A stretch of DNA of 64,000 nt from Halonotius pteroides (lineage in GTDB: Archaea > Halobacteriota > Halobacteria > Halobacteriales > Haloferacaceae): contig NZ_QMDW01000003.1 in assembly GCF_003605635.1 (NCBI RefSeq), positions 1 through 64,000 on the forward strand, given 5' to 3'. Made by a program: the position numbers and the translations under genes. The notes under the pieces were generated by a model. The model worked only from the letters and a program-made list of their open reading frames with translations. It was not told where the DNA came from and ran no database searches. Each line of letters begins with the position of its first letter. Position 1 is the first letter of the stretch. Shown here piece after piece: positions 61,051 to 64,000 of this stretch.

Positions 61051-61584
61051 TCAGTCGTCGACACCCTCCCGCACTTTGACCGCCATCCCGCTGTCGAAAT
61101 CAGCCATCGCTTCGGGCGAGAGTTCGGCCCGGCCGACGGCCAGCAGATCGCCGCGGTCGTGGACGACCAGCACCTCATCGCCCGGGCGAATCTCGGGGTC
61201 GACGTCGCTGACGAACTTGGCAAAGGCGTTTTTCCCCGCCCGAACAAACGGCTCGGAGTCGTCGCCGACGACGACGCGGCACCGCGGTCGATCGAAGGCA
61301 GCCGCCAGTCGCCGGCCGCCGGCGATGCCGAGGGTGAACCGCCCGTCGACGCCGTAGGAGACCAGCCGCTGGCCGTCGGCGACGAGCTGCCGCGGGCGAC
61401 CGCTGCTGGAGCGGCGGATCTCAACGGCCTCGCCGGGCGGAAACAGCGCTACGCCCGCGCCAGCACCGAACTGGTAGTCGGCAATCGTCCGGAGTTCATC
61501 AAGGCCGCGGTCGTGAGTATTGGCGTCGTCGATCGCATCATCACTCGGAGTTGTTGCCCTACGGCTGGCTCCCTCATCGCTCAT
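61051..61584 (-). CDS. PUA-domain RNA-binding protein
   Basis: A 177-residue protein ending in a PUA domain: AGKNAFAKFVSDVDPEIRPG and DEVLVVHDRGDLLAVGRAEL, then SPEAMADFDSGMAVKVREGV (the AxxAxxx / GxxVxVRxG pattern). The N-terminal half (residues 1-80) resembles the pre-PUA domain of archaeosine tRNA-guanine transglycosylase relatives. Likely an RNA-binding or modification accessory. Confidence 0.8.
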   Translation of the reverse strand: MSDEGASRRATTPSDDAIDDANTHDRGLDELRTIADYQFGAGAGVALFPPGEAVEIRRSSSGRPRQLVADGQRLVSYGVDGRFTLGIAGGRRLAAAFDRPRCRVVVGDDSEPFVRAGKNAFAKFVSDVDPEIRPGDEVLVVHDRGDLLAVGRAELSPEAMADFDSGMAVKVREGVDD

Positions 61585-61647
61585 ACAGTCGTGTCTCGTC
61601 GGGCGTACAAAAACGAGGTTGTCTGTGGCGACGACACCGGGGTGTGG

Positions 61648-61815
61648 CTATGAGACGAGTCGATTCCGCCCCCACGCCAACAGCGCGAACAGGACAAGCC
61701 CGATGGCGACGCCGGCGAGCGTGCTCTGCAGCAGTGTTCGGCCGAGCGCGAGGCCGATCGCCACGCCGAAGGTAAACGGGAGGGCAAGCCCTTCGATCTG
61801 GGTGCTCGTGACCAT
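61648..61815 (-). CDS. Small two-helix membrane protein
   Basis: A 55-residue protein: MVTSTQIEGLALPFTFGVAI and a second helix LAGVAIGLVLFALLAWGRNR. One base separates its ATG from the stop of the NYN gene, so they are co-transcribed. It may anchor or partner the NYN protein. Confidence 0.65.
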   Translation of the reverse strand: MVTSTQIEGLALPFTFGVAIGLALGRTLLQSTLAGVAIGLVLFALLAWGRNRLVS

Positions 61816-61816
61816 C

Positions 61817-62314
61817 TTACAGGAGGAACCGCTCTTTGTTGTCGGCGAGATCGGTGAACTCGTCGGTCGCGTCGATCAGCTCCTCGGCCGTCGAGGAGCC
61901 GAAGGCCATCACCTCAACGCGGACGCCCTCGTGGCGGAGATGTGAACAGAGCCGCGAGAAGTCGCCGTCGCCGGTACAAAGAACGACTGTGTCGACGTGG
62001 TCGGCCAGCGTGATCGCATCGAGACTCATGCCGACATCCCAGTCGGCCTTCTTGCTGCCGTCGCCGAACGTTTTGATCGCTTTGATTTTGGTTTCGAAGC
62101 CGATCTCAACGAGTGCATCAAAGAAATCCTCCTCGTTGGGTGCGTCCGCCCGGATCACGTAGGCGATCGCTCGGGTCAGCTCGCGGCCGGCGACCGCCTC
62201 AGTCAACAGCCCCTCGTAGTCGACGTTCCGTGAGTAATCGCTGTGGGCCGTATGATACAGGTTCTGTGAGTCAGCGAGCACGGCCACGCGCTGGTCAGGG
62301 TGAATATCTGTCAT
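61817..62314 (-). CDS. NYN-domain (LabA/DUF88) protein
   Basis: A 165-residue protein of the PIN-like NYN ribonuclease superfamily. AVLADSQNLYHTAHSDYSRN carries the first Asp, IAYVIRADAPNEEDFFDALV, KADWDVGMSLDAITLADHVD (Asp) and VVLCTGDGDFSRLCSHLR (Asp-x-Asp) complete the acidic cluster. Predicted RNA processing nuclease. ATG at 62314 chosen; a longer frame from 62362 begins in noncoding sequence. Confidence 0.9.
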   Translation of the reverse strand: MTDIHPDQRVAVLADSQNLYHTAHSDYSRNVDYEGLLTEAVAGRELTRAIAYVIRADAPNEEDFFDALVEIGFETKIKAIKTFGDGSKKADWDVGMSLDAITLADHVDTVVLCTGDGDFSRLCSHLRHEGVRVEVMAFGSSTAEELIDATDEFTDLADNKERFLL

Positions 62315-62389
62315 ACCGATCCACGACCGGCCGGCATGTTGAGCCTGTCGCACCGCCCACACGTCGGCACTCGCCGGTCTCTCTCAGGC

Positions 62390-62905
62390 TCAACGGTTGA
62401 ATTTCACGTTTGCGTCGGTGATCGACTCCCGGAGAAACGGATGCTCAATCGTTTTCTCGACCGATCCGTCCTGTGTGTGCACCGCCAACTGCTTAAAATC
62501 GAACTGCTCTTGGGCCTGTTTGCCGTACACAAAGGCTTGCTTGACCGCGCTTGCGGAGCCAAACACGTAGCGTTCGCCCTCGGGGACGACAAGCCATTTT
62601 TTCAACAGTTGGCTGTAGGTGACACGCAGCGTGCTGAACAGATCGTTCCAGTAGATATCGCCGACGCTTGTTTCTGAGTCCCACCGCAACGTACAGGGGT
62701 GGCGGTCGGCCTCCAACCGATCTGAGGCGGCTGCCATCGCCGCCATCCGCCGCTGGTGAACCGAAAACACCGTCGCCTTCTCTGGGTCGCGCCGGAACTC
62801 ACGACAGACGTACCCCTGCTCGGTCTCGATGACCTCCAAGGGCTGCTTGCAGGGTGGGGCGTCGCCGCCGCCGAGATGCTCAACGGCGGATCGGTTGTTC
62901 GACAC
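62390..62905 (-). CDS. Conserved-looking haloarchaeal protein of unknown function
   Basis: A 171-residue protein beginning MSNNRSAVEHLGGGDAPPCK from a GTG at 62905. The start is supported by CTTATTTATG (minus strand, 62931-62940) about 30 nt upstream; the longer reading from a TTG at 62986 is rejected. Other parts: EQGYVCREFRRDPEKATVFS, RRMAAMAAASDRLEAD, RHPCTLRWDSETSVGDIYWN and a C-terminus ANVKFNR. Two cysteines near the start plus one at HPC could bind metal. No family recognised. Confidence 0.7.
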   Translation of the reverse strand: MSNNRSAVEHLGGGDAPPCKQPLEVIETEQGYVCREFRRDPEKATVFSVHQRRMAAMAAASDRLEADRHPCTLRWDSETSVGDIYWNDLFSTLRVTYSQLLKKWLVVPEGERYVFGSASAVKQAFVYGKQAQEQFDFKQLAVHTQDGSVEKTIEHPFLRESITDANVKFNR

Positions 62906-62986
62906 GGATACAGATAGCTCCGCTGGAACGCATAAATAAGTTCCCAAGAACTGACCGATCGGACTGTAGTTTGCGGGATCATCCAA

Positions 62987-63010
62987 GAAATAGTATTTCG
63001 GTACTATTTC
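62987..63010. promoter_or_regulatory. Perfect 9-bp inverted repeat
   Basis: GAAATAGTA and TACTATTTC are separated by six bases (TTTCGG) in the 138-nt gap between hel308 and the unknown gene. Perfect arms. It could be a hairpin at the end of hel308 or a regulator site; it is about 80 nt upstream of the GTG. Confidence 0.4.
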
Positions 63011-63043
63011 ACCACCCGTCTCGCCGACGGCGGCTCGCCAAGG

Positions 63044-64000
63044 TTAAAGCTGTGTGCGGACGCGGCTGATCGCCGGCAGCGAGACCCCGAGGACGCCGGC
63101 GATGGCATCGGCCGCGCTCAACAGCCAGTCGGCGCGCTCGACCCGTGAATCAAGATCACCGGGGCCGAGGCGATACCGTTCGACGAGCGTCTCGATCGTT
63201 GCGCCCTCGCTCCACTCAGCGAGGATCCGGGCGGTTTTGACCGCCTCAAGCCATCGCTCGAAGTCCTCTGTGTCGCCCATCGCTGTTGTGAACTCGTCGG
63301 CGTGCTGGCGGGCGTACTCGTAGATCGCCGCCCGCTCCTCGTTGCCGAGGTAGGTATCGTGCATATCCGGCGTGTCACAGATGATCTCTAGGGCGGTGAG
63401 CGTGGTCGGCTCGGCCATCTCTCCGGCTGTCCGCAGTCCCTCGACGATCCGTACCCCGGTTTCGGGGGTGATATACTGCGTTGAGACGGTCGCGCCGATC
63501 TCCGTCGCCGCCAGCACGCGACCGTCCACGTTGTCGGTGCCGTCAGCCGAGTTGCGAACAACCAGCCCCATCCCGATCAGCTCCTCGATGACGGCGGCGA
63601 CGATCCCGGCGAGATCACCGACGGGGGTCTGGTGGGCGTAAAATGTTGCCGCCAACACATCCAAGATCCCGGCTTCGGTTTCGGCGAAGTCGGAGGCGAT
63701 AATCGACAGCACGTGGGTTCGCAAGGCGGCCTCGCTTGCCAGCTTCGATTCGACGGCCTCGGGGTCGGCATCGAGATATCTGTCGGCCAGCGCCTCGGGG
63801 TCGTCGGTGTCAACGAGAATTGCCTCGCCGTAGGGGTCGAGATGCGGCCGGCCGGCCCGCCCGCACATCTGGTGGATTTCGAGGACGGGCAGCCACTCGG
63901 TTCCCGAACCGGTGTAGCGTTGCTGGTCGCGGACGACGACCCGGCGGGCGGGGACGTTGACCCCGGCGGCCAGCGTCGGCGTCGCACAGATGGCCTCCAG
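63044..64000 (-). CDS. hel308: Hel308-type DNA helicase, 5' part cut by window edge
   Basis: Superfamily 2 helicase of archaeal replication-fork repair. The window holds the last ~318 residues: motif V-VI sequence ATPTLAAGVNVPARRVVVRD then QMCGRAGRPHLDPYGEAILV, the winged helix, ratchet helical domain and C-terminal helices (YRLGPGDLDSRVERADWLLS, a helix-loop-helix that contacts DNA). The ATPase motifs I-IV lie outside. No inserts seen. Length of the visible C-terminus is normal. Confidence 0.93.
   Translation of the reverse strand: MEAICATPTLAAGVNVPARRVVVRDQQRYTGSGTEWLPVLEIHQMCGRAGRPHLDPYGEAILVDTDDPEALADRYLDADPEAVESKLASEAALRTHVLSIIASDFAETEAGILDVLAATFYAHQTPVGDLAGIVAAVIEELIGMGLVVRNSADGTDNVDGRVLAATEIGATVSTQYITPETGVRIVEGLRTAGEMAEPTTLTALEIICDTPDMHDTYLGNEERAAIYEYARQHADEFTTAMGDTEDFERWLEAVKTARILAEWSEGATIETLVERYRLGPGDLDSRVERADWLLSAADAIAGVLGVSLPAISRVRTQL

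Noticed and set aside
62906-62986. TTG start for the unknown protein near hel308
   Set aside because: A GTG at 62905 has a TATA box at the right distance and a more typical N-terminus.
1-64000. tRNA or rRNA genes
   Set aside because: I looked for T-loop words such as GGTTCGAATCC and anticodon-arm patterns and saw none that fold; a tRNAscan run would settle it.

Overview
The window is a piece of a haloarchaeal (class Halobacteria) chromosome. The evidence is the strongly acidic proteome, high G+C with a sharp preference for GAC/GAG codons, mostly leaderless starts preceded by TATA-like boxes about 25-30 nt upstream, and clearly archaeal genes: PsmB proteasome, RpoF/Rpb4, L21e, SRP19, Gar1, SBDS, RqcH, Hel308, an archaellin and a KsgA-HemK2-DUF655-RpoF-L21e cluster. 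The genus cannot be fixed from the sequence alone. No rRNA, tRNA or CRISPR array was seen.

Layout. 1-9 kb: glycerol catabolism (glpK divergent from glpABC), a second shorter GlpA paralogue, an FG-GAP/UnbV protein and a strongly structured non-coding element. 9-17.6 kb: glycerate kinase, a small zinc finger, SBDS, HflX, several membrane proteins, MoaC and the NAD(P)HX repair enzyme. A second copy of the structured element follows. 17.9-24.1 kb: an SNF-type Na+ symporter and an acyl-CoA (propionyl/acetyl-CoA) carboxylase locus (pccB, pccX, pccA) with a sensorless chemotaxis transducer inserted in it. 24-34 kb: PsiE, an HD phosphohydrolase, a YIP1-like protein, a RecJ/DHH-like protein whose catalytic motifs look lost, an orphan archaellin, RqcH and a DUF4013 protein. 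34-39.4 kb: an XRE-CBS regulator, UPF0212, a cupin gene split by an in-frame amber codon, PsmB, a short DUF2061 protein, a GCS2-type ligase and a DUF433 protein.

39.4-41.5 kb is a distinctly AT-richer island with two exported proteins. One is a lipobox protein whose body aligns with the globular domain of archaellin. The other is an eight-repeat PQQ-type propeller with a twin-arginine-like signal and a PGF-CTERM-like tail. I regard this pair as the most novel thing in the window.

41.5-47.2 kb: a split cobalamin-independent methionine synthase pair and the conserved translation/transcription cluster. 47-53.5 kb: membrane proteins and a complete polyamine/thiamine/iron-type ABC importer, with a perfect 14-bp palindrome between its TATA-like box and first start codon. 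53.7-64 kb: lumazine synthase, an aminotransferase, a sugar nucleotidyltransferase, a likely Nmad3-like protein coupled to a hexapeptide acyltransferase, a cluster of tiny ORFs, SRP19-Gar1, a VapBC pair, a presenilin-family protease, a PUA protein, an NYN-domain protein with a tiny membrane protein, an unknown protein and the 3' part of hel308.

All family assignments are by eye from motifs; no database search was run.
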